Shown: positions 51,709-61,114 of the stretch, in pieces
Layout of the letters: each line of letters opens with the position of its first letter
Position numbering within the stretch: position 1 is the stretch's first letter
NCBI RefSeq assembly: GCF_000585395.1
Contig: NZ_KK073875.1
Span: 6,014,063-6,075,237, forward strand
Direction of reading: 5' to 3'
DNA length: 61,175 nt
Source: Saccharibacillus sacchari DSM 19268
GTDB taxonomy: Bacteria; Bacillota; Bacilli; Paenibacillales; Paenibacillaceae
Made by a program: the position numbers and the translations under genes
The notes under the pieces: model-generated
Database searches by the model: none
Told to the model about the DNA's origin: nothing
The model's input: only the letters and a program-made list of their open reading frames with translations

Positions 51709-52782
51709 TCACACCTGCCGTTCGATAAACACCTGATCCTGTAGTCGGCGCAGGCCTTCTTTGATCGTGCGGGCGCGGGCGCCGCCGATGCCGTCGACTT
51801 CGTCGAGTTGTTCCAGCTCGGCGCGCACGACTTGGCCCAGTTGGCCGAAATGTTCGGTGAGGTTGTTCACGATCACGTTCGGCAGACGAGGGATTTTGCT
51901 CAACACGCGATAGCCGCGCGGCATCAGCATTTCGTCGGTGACGGATACCGATGCCGGGTAGCCGAGCAGACGGACGATATGCGCGGTGTCCAGCAGTTCG
52001 TCGTCCGTGGAACGGCGAAGCGCAGTCAGGACGTCTTTGGCTTTATCGTCGTCCGTTTGGGCGATATAGTCTTTGATCAGCAGCATGACTTCGCGCTCGG
52101 TATTGCCGACCAACTCTTCCATTTGCATGGAGATCAATCGCCCCTCATTACCGAGTTCGCTGACGTAGCGCTGAATTTCCGTTTTGATGCGCAGCACCAT
52201 TTCCACGCGGCGAATGACTCCGACCACTTCGGCCAGCGTGACCAATTCTTCGAATTCGGAAGCGGTCAGGTTGGTCAGCGCTTGCGTCAGCACGACCTTA
52301 TAGCGTTCCAGCGTTTGGATCGCCTGATTCGCTTTGGTCAGGATTACGCCGATTTCTTTGAGGGTGTAACGCAGGTTGCCCAAATACAGCGTAATGATAT
52401 TCCGACGCTGCGAAATGGATACGACCAGCTTGCCGGTTTGCTTGGCGACCCGTTCCGCCGTCCGGTGACGAATGCCCGTTTCCGACGAAGAAATCGCGGA
52501 GTCGGGAATCAGCTGGGTATTGGCATACAGGATGCGCTTAAGATCCTCGCTAAGGATGATCGCGCCGTCCATTTTGGCAAGTTCGTACAGATAGTTCGGC
52601 GAAAAATCGCAGTTGATGGAGAAGCCGCCGTCGACCACTTCCATCACCTCCGGGCTGTACCCGACAACCAGCAAAGCGCCGGTCTTCGCCCGAAGCACAT
52701 TCTCAAGCCCGTCGCGGAAAGGTGCTCCCGGTGCGACGAGCTTGAGCAGTTCGTTCATTTTTATGGATTCCGATTCTTTCAT
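51709..52782 (-). CDS. disA: diadenylate cyclase DisA (DNA integrity scanner)
   Basis: 357 residues. Makes cyclic di-AMP and scans DNA for branched structures. DAC domain with DGAIILSED (about 72-80) and [15 protein letters not shown] (about 105-119). Helical linker, then helix-hairpin-helix C-terminus ([20 protein letters not shown]). Start at MKESESIKM with GGGGAGG 6 nt upstream. 37 bp after radA. Confidence 0.97.
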   Translation of the reverse strand: MKESESIKMNELLKLVAPGAPFRDGLENVLRAKTGALLVVGYSPEVMEVVDGGFSINCDFSPNYLYELAKMDGAIILSEDLKRILYANTQLIPDSAISSSETGIRHRTAERVAKQTGKLVVSISQRRNIITLYLGNLRYTLKEIGVILTKANQAIQTLERYKVVLTQALTNLTASEFEELVTLAEVVGVIRRVEMVLRIKTEIQRYVSELGNEGRLISMQMEELVGNTEREVMLLIKDYIAQTDDDKAKDVLTALRRSTDDELLDTAHIVRLLGYPASVSVTDEMLMPRGYRVLSKIPRLPNVIVNNLTEHFGQLGQVVRAELEQLDEVDGIGGARARTIKEGLRRLQDQVFIERQV

Positions 52783-52819
52783 TGGCTGCCTCCCCTTGCG
52801 TCGGCCGATGGACAACGCC

Positions 52820-54196
52820 CTACTCCAGCGCTGCTTTGAGCGCCTGCGAAACGGTCTCGACCCCGATTAATTGTATACCTTGAGGATGCTTCCATCCCTT
52901 TAAGCTTTTCTCAGGCAAAATTACCCGTTTGAAGCCCAACTTCAACGCTTCTTTCACGCGCTGCTCGGCTCGGGCCACGGCACGCACTTCGCCGGTCAGT
53001 CCGATTTCCCCGAACACCGCGTCGTAAGGACGCGTAGGCTTGTCCTGCATGCTCGACGCGATGCTGACCGCGACGGCCAGATCGACCGCGGGTTCGTCCA
53101 AGCGAACGCCGCCCGCCACGTTGACGTAAGCGTCCTGCGTCTGCATATATAATCCCATCCGTTTTTCCAACACCGCAATGATCAGGTTCAAACGGTTATA
53201 ATCGATACCGGTTCCCATCCGCCGCGGCGAAGGAAAATGCGTGGTTGCAACCAAGGCTTGAAGCTCGACCAGTACGGGTCTTGTTCCTTCCATGCTGGCA
53301 ACGACGGTTGTACCCGATACGCCCATCGCCCGCTCGGACAAGAACAATTCCGAAGGGTTGGTCACTTCGTCCAAACCATGCTCTCGCATTTCGAAGATCC
53401 CCATCTCGTTCGTCGAACCGAAACGGTTTTTAACCGCGCGCAGGATCCGATACGTATGATGACGCTCGCCTTCGAAATACAATACGCAGTCCACCATATG
53501 CTCCAGCATACGCGGGCCGGCGATCGCGCCTTCTTTGGTCACGTGACCGACCAGCACGATGGCGATTCCGCCGTTTTTGGCCAATCGCATAAAGCGGGCC
53601 GTACATTCGCGAACTTGCGACACGCTGCCCGGCGCGCTCGTGACATCCGGCTGATACACCGTCTGGATGGAGTCGATGACGAGAAAGTCCGGCGCGATTT
53701 GCTCGATCGACTGCTCGATCTGCTCCATATTGCTTTCGCAAAGCACATACAATTGCGGAGACAACGCGCCCAACCGCTCGGCCCGAAGCTTCGTCTGCTT
53801 GACCGACTCTTCCCCGGAAATGTACAGAACCTTGAGACCCGAGGCCGCTAGAGAATGCGAAGCTTGCAGCAGCAATGTGGATTTCCCGATCCCGGGATCT
53901 CCGCCGACCAGAATAAGCGAACCGGGCACGATGCCTCCGCCAAGCACCCGATTCAGTTCTCCGATTCGGGTATCCACGCGCGGCTCTTGTCCGCTCTCGA
54001 TATCGACGATGGACATCGGCTTTTGCGTTCCTTGGAACAGAGAAGCGTTCATTCCGGTCATGCCCTGCGTTTTCACGCTGCTGACCGTCTCTTCCACCAT
54101 GGAATTCCACGATTGGCATCCCGGGCATTTTCCGTACCATTTAGGCGACTCGTAGCCGCAATCGGTGCAATAAAACTTTGTTTTTGTTTTAGCCAT
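52820..54196 (-). CDS. radA: DNA repair ATPase RadA
   Basis: 458 residues, same as Bacillus. N-terminal C4 zinc finger ([19 protein letters not shown]), RecA-like core with [15 protein letters not shown] (Walker A, about 96-110), [10 protein letters not shown], and the RadA motif [15 protein letters not shown] (about 255-269). C-terminal Lon-like domain. Branch-migration helicase in recombination. 271 bp after clpC. Confidence 0.98.
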   Translation of the reverse strand: MAKTKTKFYCTDCGYESPKWYGKCPGCQSWNSMVEETVSSVKTQGMTGMNASLFQGTQKPMSIVDIESGQEPRVDTRIGELNRVLGGGIVPGSLILVGGDPGIGKSTLLLQASHSLAASGLKVLYISGEESVKQTKLRAERLGALSPQLYVLCESNMEQIEQSIEQIAPDFLVIDSIQTVYQPDVTSAPGSVSQVRECTARFMRLAKNGGIAIVLVGHVTKEGAIAGPRMLEHMVDCVLYFEGERHHTYRILRAVKNRFGSTNEMGIFEMREHGLDEVTNPSELFLSERAMGVSGTTVVASMEGTRPVLVELQALVATTHFPSPRRMGTGIDYNRLNLIIAVLEKRMGLYMQTQDAYVNVAGGVRLDEPAVDLAVAVSIASSMQDKPTRPYDAVFGEIGLTGEVRAVARAEQRVKEALKLGFKRVILPEKSLKGWKHPQGIQLIGVETVSQALKAALE

Positions 54197-54333
54197 GAAT
54201 CTCCTCTCTCCCCGGTCTCCCGGCGATCCCGAACCATCCGTTCGCCTCCGGCCTACGGAAAGCTCTTCCTAAAAAGTTTATCATTTATCGGTTATAAAAG
54301 TAAGGGTCCAACCACCTGTCCGGACGGCCGTCA

Positions 54334-54380
54334 AGCAAAAAAATCCGGACTGCGGAAAGTGGATTCCGCGGTTCGGATTT
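54334..54380 (-). terminator. terminator of ctsR-mcsA-mcsB-clpC
   Basis: AAATCCG/CGGATTT outer stem and TGCGGAA/TTCCGCG inner stem (54341-54380), followed on the minus strand by seven T and then GC. Confidence 0.9.
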
Positions 54381-54467
54381 GATGCGGCCGGCAGACCGGA
54401 TGAGCGCGAAGCTTCGCCCGGCCCGGGCCTGATTGCGCAAGGCGACGCTTCTGCTAAAGCCGCCTGA

Positions 54468-56933
54468 TTAATTTTCGGATTTTTCGATCGCTACGGCCGG
54501 TGTTTCTTCTTCCGCTTTGTCGACGGACAGCGCGCCGTCTTTCTCGTCGATCAGCAGGAAGTCTCCTTTGGCTACGCGGCCGGTCAGCAGCTCTTCGGAC
54601 AAACGGTCCTCGATATGCTTTTGGATCGCGCGGCGCAGCGGACGGGCGCCGTAAGCCGGATCGTAGCCTTCTTTCGCCAAGAAGTTCTTCGCTTCGTCCG
54701 TCAGCTTGAAGTTCACGCCGTACTCGTTCAGGCGCTTGCGCAATTCTTCCGACATCAAAGTCACGATCTCGGCGATATGCTTCTCTTCAAGCGAATGGAA
54801 CACGATCGTTTCGTCGATCCGGTTCAGGAACTCCGGACGGAAGCTCTTTTTAAGTTCATCCATGACTTTGCTCTTCATGCTCTTATATTCCGCTCCGCTA
54901 TCGGCCGCAGCCGTGAAGCCAAGCGTCGAGTTGCGGCGAATCGCATCCGCGCCGACGTTCGACGTCAGAATGATCAGCGTATTGCGGAAATCGACCACGC
55001 GGCCTTTGGAATCGGTCAGGCGCCCGTCTTCAAGCACTTGAAGCAGGATGTTGAAGACTTCAGGGTGCGCTTTTTCGATCTCGTCCAGCAGCACGACGGA
55101 ATACGGTTTGCGGCGTACCTTTTCGGTCAATTGACCGCCTTCTTCGTATCCGACGTATCCCGGAGGCGCTCCGACCAGACGGGAAGTCGAGTGTTTCTCC
55201 ATGTACTCGGACATATCGATCCGGATAACCGCGTTTTCGTCGCCGAACATCGACTCCGCCAATGCTCGAGCCAACTCGGTTTTACCGACGCCGGTAGGGC
55301 CGAGGAAAATGAAGGAGCCCATCGGACGCTTCGGATCTTTCAGTCCCGCGCGGGCGCGGCGGATCGCGCGGCTGACCGCGACGACAGCTTCGTCCTGGCC
55401 GATCACCCGGTCATGCAGCAGGCTTTCCATATTCAGCAGACGATCCGTTTCTTCTTCCTTGAGCTTGTTGACCGGAATTCCGGTCCAGCTTCCTACCACG
55501 TCCGCAATATCCTCAGGCGTCACTTCGGAATCGGTCCGTCCCTGTTTCTCTTTCCATTGATTCCGGGTCGTTTCCAATTCTTCGCGAATCTTCTGCTCGG
55601 TATCGCGCAGCGCAGCCGCTTTTTCGAACTCTTGGCTTTGAACCGCAGAATCTTTTTCCTTGCGGATATCATCCAAACGGTTCTCAAGCTGTTTGAGGTT
55701 CGGCGGTACCGTATACGAGTTCAATCTTACTTTGGAACCCGCTTCGTCGATCAGGTCGATCGCTTTATCCGGCAGGAAGCGGTCCGTGATGTAACGGTCC
55801 GACAGCTTAACCGCTTGCTCGATCGCTTCATCCGTGATCTTCACGCGGTGATGCGCTTCGTAACGGTCGCGCAGACCGTGCAGGATTTGAATGGCTTCGT
55901 CAACCGAAGGCTGATCCACCGTGATCGGTTGGAAACGACGTTCCAACGCGGCATCTTTTTCGATATATTTGCGATACTCGTCCAGCGTGGTTGCCCCGAT
56001 GCATTGCAATTCTCCGCGTGCCAGGGAAGGCTTGAGGATGTTGGAAGCATCGATCGCGCCTTCCGCGCCGCCCGCGCCGATCAGCGTATGCAGCTCATCG
56101 ATAAACAGGATGACGTTGCCGGCTTGACGAATTTCGTCCATGATTTTTTTGAGACGATCTTCGAATTCGCCGCGGTACTTGGTACCGGCTACGACAGAAC
56201 CCATATCGAGCGTCATGACGCGTTTTTCGCGCAGCGTTTCCGGAATTTCGTTATTGACTATCTTTTGGGCAAGACCTTCGGCGATCGCGGTTTTACCGAC
56301 GCCCGGTTCGCCGATCAACACCGGATTGTTTTTCGTCCGGCGGCTGAGCACTTGAATAACGCGCTCGATCTCTTTGCTGCGGCCGATAACCGGGTCAATG
56401 TTGCCGTCTTTGGCATAGGCCGTCAGGTCGCGCGCCAGGCTGTCCAGCGTAGGCGTGCTCACGTTAGCTGGCGTACCGTGATGGCTGGACACCGCTTCGC
56501 TGCTGCCGAGCAGTTGCAGAACCTGTTGGCGTGCTTTGTTCAGGCTGATGCCCAGGTTATTCAGCACGCGTGCGGCTACGCCTTCGCCTTCGCGGATCAG
56601 GCCGAGCAGGATATGCTCTGTGCCGACGTAAGTATGGCCGAGCTTGCGTGCTTCGTCCATCGATAATTCGATAACCTTTTTCGCGCGAGGTGTATAGGCA
56701 ATGTTAGTCGGTTGCTCTTGGCCGCGTCCGATCAGCGTCTCGACTTCGTTCTGAATTTGTTCCAGACCGAGACCCAGTCCGATCAGCGCCTTGGCTGCAA
56801 TGCCTTCGCCTTCGCGAATCAGACCGAGCAGGATATGTTCCGTACCGATGTTGTTATGTCCGAGTCTCACCGCTTCTTCTTGGGCGAGAGCCAGAACTTT
56901 TTGCGCGCGTTCCGTAAATCTGCCAAACATCAT
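54468..56933 (-). CDS. clpC: Clp protease ATPase ClpC
   Basis: 821 residues. N domain (two repeats, [20 protein letters not shown]...[15 protein letters not shown] twice), first AAA+ with [17 protein letters not shown], a UVR/M-type helical insert near 415-475, and a second AAA+ with [16 protein letters not shown]. The ClpP-docking loop is in [11 protein letters not shown]-terminus acidic. Unfolds phospho-arginine-tagged or adaptor-bound proteins for ClpP. ATG at MMFGRF with GGAGG 10 nt upstream. Confidence 0.98.
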   Translation of the reverse strand: MMFGRFTERAQKVLALAQEEAVRLGHNNIGTEHILLGLIREGEGIAAKALIGLGLGLEQIQNEVETLIGRGQEQPTNIAYTPRAKKVIELSMDEARKLGHTYVGTEHILLGLIREGEGVAARVLNNLGISLNKARQQVLQLLGSSEAVSSHHGTPANVSTPTLDSLARDLTAYAKDGNIDPVIGRSKEIERVIQVLSRRTKNNPVLIGEPGVGKTAIAEGLAQKIVNNEIPETLREKRVMTLDMGSVVAGTKYRGEFEDRLKKIMDEIRQAGNVILFIDELHTLIGAGGAEGAIDASNILKPSLARGELQCIGATTLDEYRKYIEKDAALERRFQPITVDQPSVDEAIQILHGLRDRYEAHHRVKITDEAIEQAVKLSDRYITDRFLPDKAIDLIDEAGSKVRLNSYTVPPNLKQLENRLDDIRKEKDSAVQSQEFEKAAALRDTEQKIREELETTRNQWKEKQGRTDSEVTPEDIADVVGSWTGIPVNKLKEEETDRLLNMESLLHDRVIGQDEAVVAVSRAIRRARAGLKDPKRPMGSFIFLGPTGVGKTELARALAESMFGDENAVIRIDMSEYMEKHSTSRLVGAPPGYVGYEEGGQLTEKVRRKPYSVVLLDEIEKAHPEVFNILLQVLEDGRLTDSKGRVVDFRNTLIILTSNVGADAIRRNSTLGFTAAADSGAEYKSMKSKVMDELKKSFRPEFLNRIDETIVFHSLEEKHIAEIVTLMSEELRKRLNEYGVNFKLTDEAKNFLAKEGYDPAYGARPLRRAIQKHIEDRLSEELLTGRVAKGDFLLIDEKDGALSVDKAEEETPAVAIEKSEN

Positions 56934-56981
56934 ATGCAAAGCACCTCCGCAAAGTAGTAAAAATCATCAGTTAAAACGTAG

Positions 56982-58046
56982 TTATTCTTTACTCTTAACC
57001 AGTTTGTCCCGGATCAATTGCGCCCGGTACATATCCTTCTCCGATGTGTTCATTGTAGCACCGAACGTTTTCTGAAGGAAATACGGCTGAGTTAAAATGG
57101 TAAGCTCGTTAAGCAGCGTTGTCGGAAGCCCGTCAATCCAGCCGAGATCCACGCCCAGACGAACATCAGACAGCCGCTGGGCAGCCTCTTTGCCGTCGAT
57201 GATCGCTGCATGAGTCAGAATGCCGTAAGAACGCATTACCCGATCATACAGACGAATCTTCGATTCCCCGACAAGACGATTACGCGCCTGTCGTTCATAT
57301 TCGATAATCTGGACTACAATTCCTTCCAGATTATCGACGATCTCTTGTTCGCTTTGCCCCAAAGTAATCTGATTCGAGATTTGGAACAGATTTCCCTGGG
57401 CCTCGCTGCCTTCTCCGTAAATCCCTCGGACGGTAAGCCCCACCTGCGAGACCGCGCTCAAAACGCGACCGATCTGATGAGTCATGACTAACGCCGGCAT
57501 ATGAATCATCACGGAAGCTCTCAGCCCCGTACCGACGTTGGTCGGACAACTGGTCAGATAGCCACGACGATCGTCGAAGGCATAATCGATATGCGCCTCC
57601 AATGAATCATCCACTTCAGTCGCTCGCTCCCAAGCTTGTCTGACCTGAAAACCCGGGTACAGGCACTGAATACGGATATGATCTTCTTCATTTACCATAA
57701 TGCTCAGCGATTCGTCCTCACTCAGTACAACGGCCGCTTCCTGCGACTCGTTAGCCAACATAGGACTCACAAGCCGCTTCTCGACCAATACTTGACGATC
57801 AATCTCGCTCAGCTCATCCAGCGGCACAGATTGCGTCGGACCGAGATCATCCTTCGCTTGCTCGGCCGCTTCAATAACCAGCTGTCGCACCTGTCCCGCC
57901 TGCTCCTCGCTTGCCACAAGAGGAAAAGGAAGGGATCGAAGATTGCGAGCAATTCGAACCCGACTGCTAATCACGATATCGGAATCTTGTCCTTCTCCCC
58001 GCATCCAGGTACTCAGTGCATGTTCCGTAAACGCAAATTCAGACAT
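56982..58046 (-). CDS. mcsB: protein arginine kinase McsB
   Basis: 354 residues. Phosphorylates arginines to mark proteins for ClpC-ClpP and to inactivate CtsR. Phosphagen-kinase fold: SSRVRIARNLRSLPFP, NEEDHIRIQCL, and the active-site Cys in LTSCPTNVGTGLRAS (about 165-179). The allosteric phospho-arginine motif RDxxRA appears as KDMYRA near 340, so its first Arg is Lys here. 12 bp after mcsA. Confidence 0.97.
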   Translation of the reverse strand: MSEFAFTEHALSTWMRGEGQDSDIVISSRVRIARNLRSLPFPLVASEEQAGQVRQLVIEAAEQAKDDLGPTQSVPLDELSEIDRQVLVEKRLVSPMLANESQEAAVVLSEDESLSIMVNEEDHIRIQCLYPGFQVRQAWERATEVDDSLEAHIDYAFDDRRGYLTSCPTNVGTGLRASVMIHMPALVMTHQIGRVLSAVSQVGLTVRGIYGEGSEAQGNLFQISNQITLGQSEQEIVDNLEGIVVQIIEYERQARNRLVGESKIRLYDRVMRSYGILTHAAIIDGKEAAQRLSDVRLGVDLGWIDGLPTTLLNELTILTQPYFLQKTFGATMNTSEKDMYRAQLIRDKLVKSKE

Positions 58047-58058
58047 GGATCGGCCCCC

Positions 58059-58583
58059 CTACCGCTGCGAACGCTGCAACTCAAGGTCGCGAATGCGATC
58101 TCTAAGCTGTGCAGCCGTTTCGAATTCCTGCTTTTCAATGCGCTCTTGCAGCTCCTGCTTAAGCGCATCAATCTCGCGTTGAACCTGAAGATCGGCACCG
58201 CCGCGTTTGGGTACTTTACCGACATGCACCGTCCCGCCGTGCACGCGTTTGAGCAACGGATCGATCTTGTCATCGAAATATTTATAACAAGAACTGCACC
58301 CAAAACGCCCTATCTTGCGAAACTGAGCGTACGTCATTCCACATTCCTCACAATGAAGCTGCTGAGCCAGAGGCGCTCCTCCGGTATGCGTTTTGCCCGC
58401 CATATCAAAATCCAAAAATCCCGAAAGCAGGTTATGGATCGAAAATCCGCCAGACGTTCCCGGAATCATCTCGCCTTTTTCTCTGGCGCATTGCTCGCAG
58501 ATATGGAACTCGTTTTTTTCACCATTAATAATTTTCGTAAAATGCAGGGTTGCGGGCCGCTGCTGACATTCCTGACACAGCAT
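58059..58583 (-). CDS. mcsA: McsA, zinc-finger activator of McsB
   Basis: 174 residues. Two C-x2-C pairs at the N-terminus (LCQEC, ICEQC) and two more (HCEEC, GCSSCYKYF), then a C-terminal UVR motif (REIDALKQELQERIEKQEFE). Start ATG (MLCQECQQRP) with AAGGAGG 8 nt upstream; a GTG three codons earlier is within that site. 33 bp after ctsR. Confidence 0.96.
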   Translation of the reverse strand: MLCQECQQRPATLHFTKIINGEKNEFHICEQCAREKGEMIPGTSGGFSIHNLLSGFLDFDMAGKTHTGGAPLAQQLHCEECGMTYAQFRKIGRFGCSSCYKYFDDKIDPLLKRVHGGTVHVGKVPKRGGADLQVQREIDALKQELQERIEKQEFETAAQLRDRIRDLELQRSQR

Positions 58584-58616
58584 TCGCCCCACCTCCTTCG
58601 CCTAAATGAACATCCC

Positions 58617-59078
58617 TTAATGCCCCATGAGCGCAATCAACATGGCCTTCATGATTCGCGCGCGCATCTCATCCCGGTAAGGCAGCTTAAGCAGTAACGT
58701 ATCACGTATGATAGCGGATCGCATCAACGCAGCCTCGCGGCTCGTAATCAGGTCCGCTTCCTTCAGTCGGTAGATCAGACCTTCGGCCGCGGATTGAGTC
58801 ATTTCGCTGCCAATCGTTTCATGCACATGGGCGTGAAGCTCGGAATGCGCAGGAAGCTCGATTCGCTGAATGCGGATATATCCGCCGCCGCCGCGTTTAC
58901 TCTCTACCAAATATCCTTTTTCCAATGTAAAACGCGTACTGATGACATAATTGATCTGAGACGGTACGCAAGAAAAGCGATCAGCCAAATCATTGCGTTG
59001 AATCTCGATCATGCCACCCTGACTTTCCTGCAAAACGGTCTTTAAATAATGCTCGATGACATCGGAAATATTACGCAT
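58617..59078 (-). CDS. ctsR: transcriptional repressor CtsR
   Basis: 153 residues. Represses clp and its own operon at tandem heptads. Winged HTH around DLADRFSCVPSQINYVISTR; the glycine-rich wing ESKRGGGGYIRI (about 64-75) is the McsB-sensed region. Start MRNISDVIEHYLK with GGAGG 8 nt upstream; longer in-frame starts extend into the leader. First gene of its operon. Confidence 0.96.
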   Translation of the reverse strand: MRNISDVIEHYLKTVLQESQGGMIEIQRNDLADRFSCVPSQINYVISTRFTLEKGYLVESKRGGGGYIRIQRIELPAHSELHAHVHETIGSEMTQSAAEGLIYRLKEADLITSREAALMRSAIIRDTLLLKLPYRDEMRARIMKAMLIALMGH

Positions 59079-59246
59079 CGATTCACCCTCCACGATCTGC
59101 CTGAGCCGCCGCCCTTCTGCTATCCGAATGTGGAGCCTACTCTTAAAATAACCCTTCCGCAAAAAGGAAGAAACGTCTGGTTGTTTCGAGGCACCGTCTG
59201 TTTGCGGCGTGTCGCAGGGTAATATACTCCTAGTAAACCTGTTGAC

Positions 59247-59263
59247 TTTGACTTTCTTTGACT
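59247..59263 (-). promoter_or_regulatory. CtsR operator
   Basis: Minus strand AGTCAAA-GAA-AGTCAAA, the tandem heptad with 3-bp spacer recognised by CtsR. A third AGTCAAC overlaps the upstream-side heptad. It lies 8-24 bp downstream of the -10 box, covering the transcription start, as expected for autorepression. Confidence 0.93.
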
Positions 59264-59271
59264 TTTTAACT

Positions 59272-59299
59272 ATTATAGCATATTTTTTTTAATTGCCAA
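59272..59299 (-). promoter_or_regulatory. promoter of ctsR operon
   Basis: Minus strand: TTGGCA, 16-bp spacer, TATAAT with a TGC extended -10. About 190-nt leader before ctsR. Confidence 0.78.
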
Positions 59300-59318
59300 G
59301 CTTTCGCACAAGAAGACA

Positions 59319-59348
59319 CTAAAAAAGGCTACGGTCTCCCGCAGCCTT
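59319..59348 (-). terminator. terminator of the beta-helix gene
   Basis: AAGGCT/AGCCTT stem with inner CGG/CCG (59325-59348), followed on the minus strand by six T. Confidence 0.88.
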
Positions 59349-59356
59349 CGATTTCG

Positions 59357-60541
59357 TTAAAATCCGGTGTTGCCTTCAGCATGAATCTCTCCCTTTTTAA
59401 AGGTCGCAGCCGCAGCTCCCGAATTTTTGACTTGGTTGTCCGTAAAGTAAATATTGCCGATATTGCCGTCTCCCCATACGCCTATTCCTGCGTTGGCAGA
59501 ATTAGAAATAATATTGCGGGTAAAACGGACTTCATCAATACTTCCTTGATCGGCGAAGACCAATACGTTCGGATGATCATCCGTCGGCCGGGTCCCCGTT
59601 TTGATAATCTGATTTTCGTTCACCGTTACCTGCTTGACGTCACGGGTATTCCAATGTTTCTCGACTGCGATATAAATCCCGGCCATCTCGGTATTATTGA
59701 TTTTGTTTTTCTCGATCGTCACTTCGCTGCCGCCCACTACCGAAATTCCGCGAGCTTTGGAAGAGTAACCGACCGTGTTGTTGCGGATCACAATATCGCG
59801 GGTAAGCGCCGGGTCTTTGTGATAACTCACTACTGCGATGCCGTCGTCTCCGGTCTGTTTAACCGTATTATTTTCTACCGTGATTCCTTTGCTCCCGTCC
59901 GTTAGATGAATGCCGTCCGCTTTGGTATTCTTGATCAAGTTTCCGGATATGGTTCCTCCGCTTGCTTCATCGCGTACCAGGATTCCTGCCGTACCGGCTC
60001 CCACAATTCTTACGTTGCGGATCGAAAAGTCCGAAGCTCCCAACACCGTGATGCTGTTTTTGGAATCCGCTCCGTCACGTTCTCCCGTATTGGCATAAAC
60101 ATGGGTCAAATCCTGCAAAGCCGGGCTTTTCCCTTTGAGATTGATCGAACCGCTCGCCGGATTGGTCGAAGTCAAAACGGATCGTTCCGCTCCTGCTCCG
60201 ACGATTCGAACGCCAGTTACGTTCAGAACGCCGCTCAACAAAAAATTGCCTGAAGGCACGTATAACGTTTTTCCCTGGTTTCGAGCGGCTTTGATGGCTT
60301 TGTTGAACGCCGCCAACGAATCTTTTTTCCCGTTTCCGACTGCGCCGTAAGCCGTTACGGATATGGAATTTGCAGGTTTGGCACTTTGAACGGAAGCTGC
60401 CGAAGCTGTCCCGCTTCCGTAAAGCTTGCTCAACACTCCCGGATATCCTTCGACCGACTGCCAAGCGATCGCACTGACTACGCCCAACGCCAAAATAGGC
60501 ATCAAGCGCTTTTGCCTCATCTTAAATTGCTTTTTCTCCAT
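59357..60541 (-). CDS. secreted right-handed beta-helix protein (pectate-lyase/GH28-like fold)
   Basis: 394 residues. N-terminal signal or anchor: basic n-region (MEKKQFKMRQKRLM), hydrophobic stretch about 14-27, and a possible AxA cleavage near TASA (about 46-49). SISVTAYGAVGNGKKDSLAA (about 59-78) with the later AIKAARNQGKTLYVPSGNF is the opening of the pectate-lyase-3/GH28-like fold. The rest is a ladder of parallel beta-helix repeats (SIRNVRI, ITVENNTV, IVIRNNTV, VTIEKNKI, VTVNENQI, VRFTRNII, IYFTDNQV), each about 22-25 residues. I cannot see a clear catalytic set, so carbohydrate binding or lysis is possible but not shown. Own promoter and terminator, between 5S rRNA and the ctsR operon. 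Confidence 0.85.
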   Translation of the reverse strand: MEKKQFKMRQKRLMPILALGVVSAIAWQSVEGYPGVLSKLYGSGTASAASVQSAKPANSISVTAYGAVGNGKKDSLAAFNKAIKAARNQGKTLYVPSGNFLLSGVLNVTGVRIVGAGAERSVLTSTNPASGSINLKGKSPALQDLTHVYANTGERDGADSKNSITVLGASDFSIRNVRIVGAGTAGILVRDEASGGTISGNLIKNTKADGIHLTDGSKGITVENNTVKQTGDDGIAVVSYHKDPALTRDIVIRNNTVGYSSKARGISVVGGSEVTIEKNKINNTEMAGIYIAVEKHWNTRDVKQVTVNENQIIKTGTRPTDDHPNVLVFADQGSIDEVRFTRNIISNSANAGIGVWGDGNIGNIYFTDNQVKNSGAAAATFKKGEIHAEGNTGF

Positions 60542-60578
60542 TGGTATCCTTCACTCCCAGTCTTTATCTTTTTACGTG

Positions 60579-60607
60579 TATATAAAACGGATTCGAACCG
60601 CTTCAAA
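60579..60607 (-). promoter_or_regulatory. promoter of the beta-helix gene
   Basis: Minus strand: TTTGAA, 17-bp spacer, TATATA, about 35 bp before the ATG, which has AAGGA at a normal spacing. Confidence 0.55.
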
Positions 60608-60697
60608 CTAAATTGTTAATAAATTGTGAGTAAAGTGATAAAAATGCAGCAGGTATCGAAAAAATAACGCAGGTACGGTAAAAACGGCTGGAAGGTC

Positions 60698-60817
60698 GGT
60701 GGATAACTTGAGGCGATTCAGATTTTGTGGAAAAGATGTGTGTAATATGCAAAGATCTTGAATAACATTTCAACCGATTCGTTTAGTTATACCGGACTGT
60801 GGAAGGTTTGTGGAAAA
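60698..60817 (-). promoter_or_regulatory. cluster of four DnaA-box-like sequences
   Basis: Minus strand reads TTATCCACC (60698-60706), TTTTCCACA (60726-60734), CCTTCCACA (60798-60806) and TTTTCCACA (60809-60817). Three differ from TTATCCACA at one position, one at two. All four have the same orientation within 120 bp upstream of the beta-helix gene and just after the 5S terminator. The rest of the 60608-60853 interval shows nothing else. Confidence 0.4.
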
Positions 60818-60853
60818 GATAAATTTCAATAACTGAATAAAATCTTTATAACA

Positions 60854-60889
60854 AGAAAGAGCCTTACCGGTTAAGGTAAGGCTCTTTCT
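60854..60889 (-). terminator. terminator of the rrn operon
   Basis: Perfect 15-bp stem AGAAAGAGCCTTACC/GGTAAGGCTCTTTCT with a 6-nt loop, followed on the minus strand by TGTTATAAAG. Very stable; lies directly after 5S. Confidence 0.85.
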
Positions 60890-60892
60890 ATT

Positions 60893-61010
60893 GGCTTGGC
60901 AGCTTCCTACTCTCCCGGGACCCTGCGGTCCAAGTACCATCGGCGTTAGAGGGCTTAACGGTCGTGTTCGAGATGGGAACGTGTGGAACCCCTCTGCCAT
61001 CACCACCAAA
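60893..61010 (-). rRNA. rrf: 5S ribosomal RNA
   Basis: Minus strand begins TTTGGTGGTGATGGCAGAGG, contains CCCATCTCGAACACGACCG and GCCGATGGTACTTGG, and ends GTAGGAAGCTGCCAAGC. The terminal GGTGGTGATGGCAG/AGCTGCCAAGC helix and the loop sequences match bacterial 5S; about 117 nt. It follows 23S with a spacer of about 104 nt. Confidence 0.97.
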
Positions 61011-61114
61011 CCATTTTGTAGTTGAAGCTCAACTACGTTCAAGGTTTGCACCTTGAAAACTGGATCCGAAACGATCTCTTCGCGTCTGTTCGAAGTTGTT
61101 TTCTGACGAAAACG
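61011..61114 (-). other. 23S-5S intergenic spacer
   Basis: Non-coding transcribed spacer. It holds a GTAGTTGA/TCAACTAC hairpin and a CCTTGAA/TTCAAGG hairpin (minus strand) adjoining the ends of 5S and 23S, likely substrates for rRNA processing enzymes. No tRNA gene. Confidence 0.8.

Noticed and set aside
60585..60601. tRNA-like GGTTCGAATCC (T-loop) upstream of the beta-helix gene
   Set aside because: No acceptor, D or anticodon arms surround it; it lies within the promoter spacer and is a short near-palindrome.
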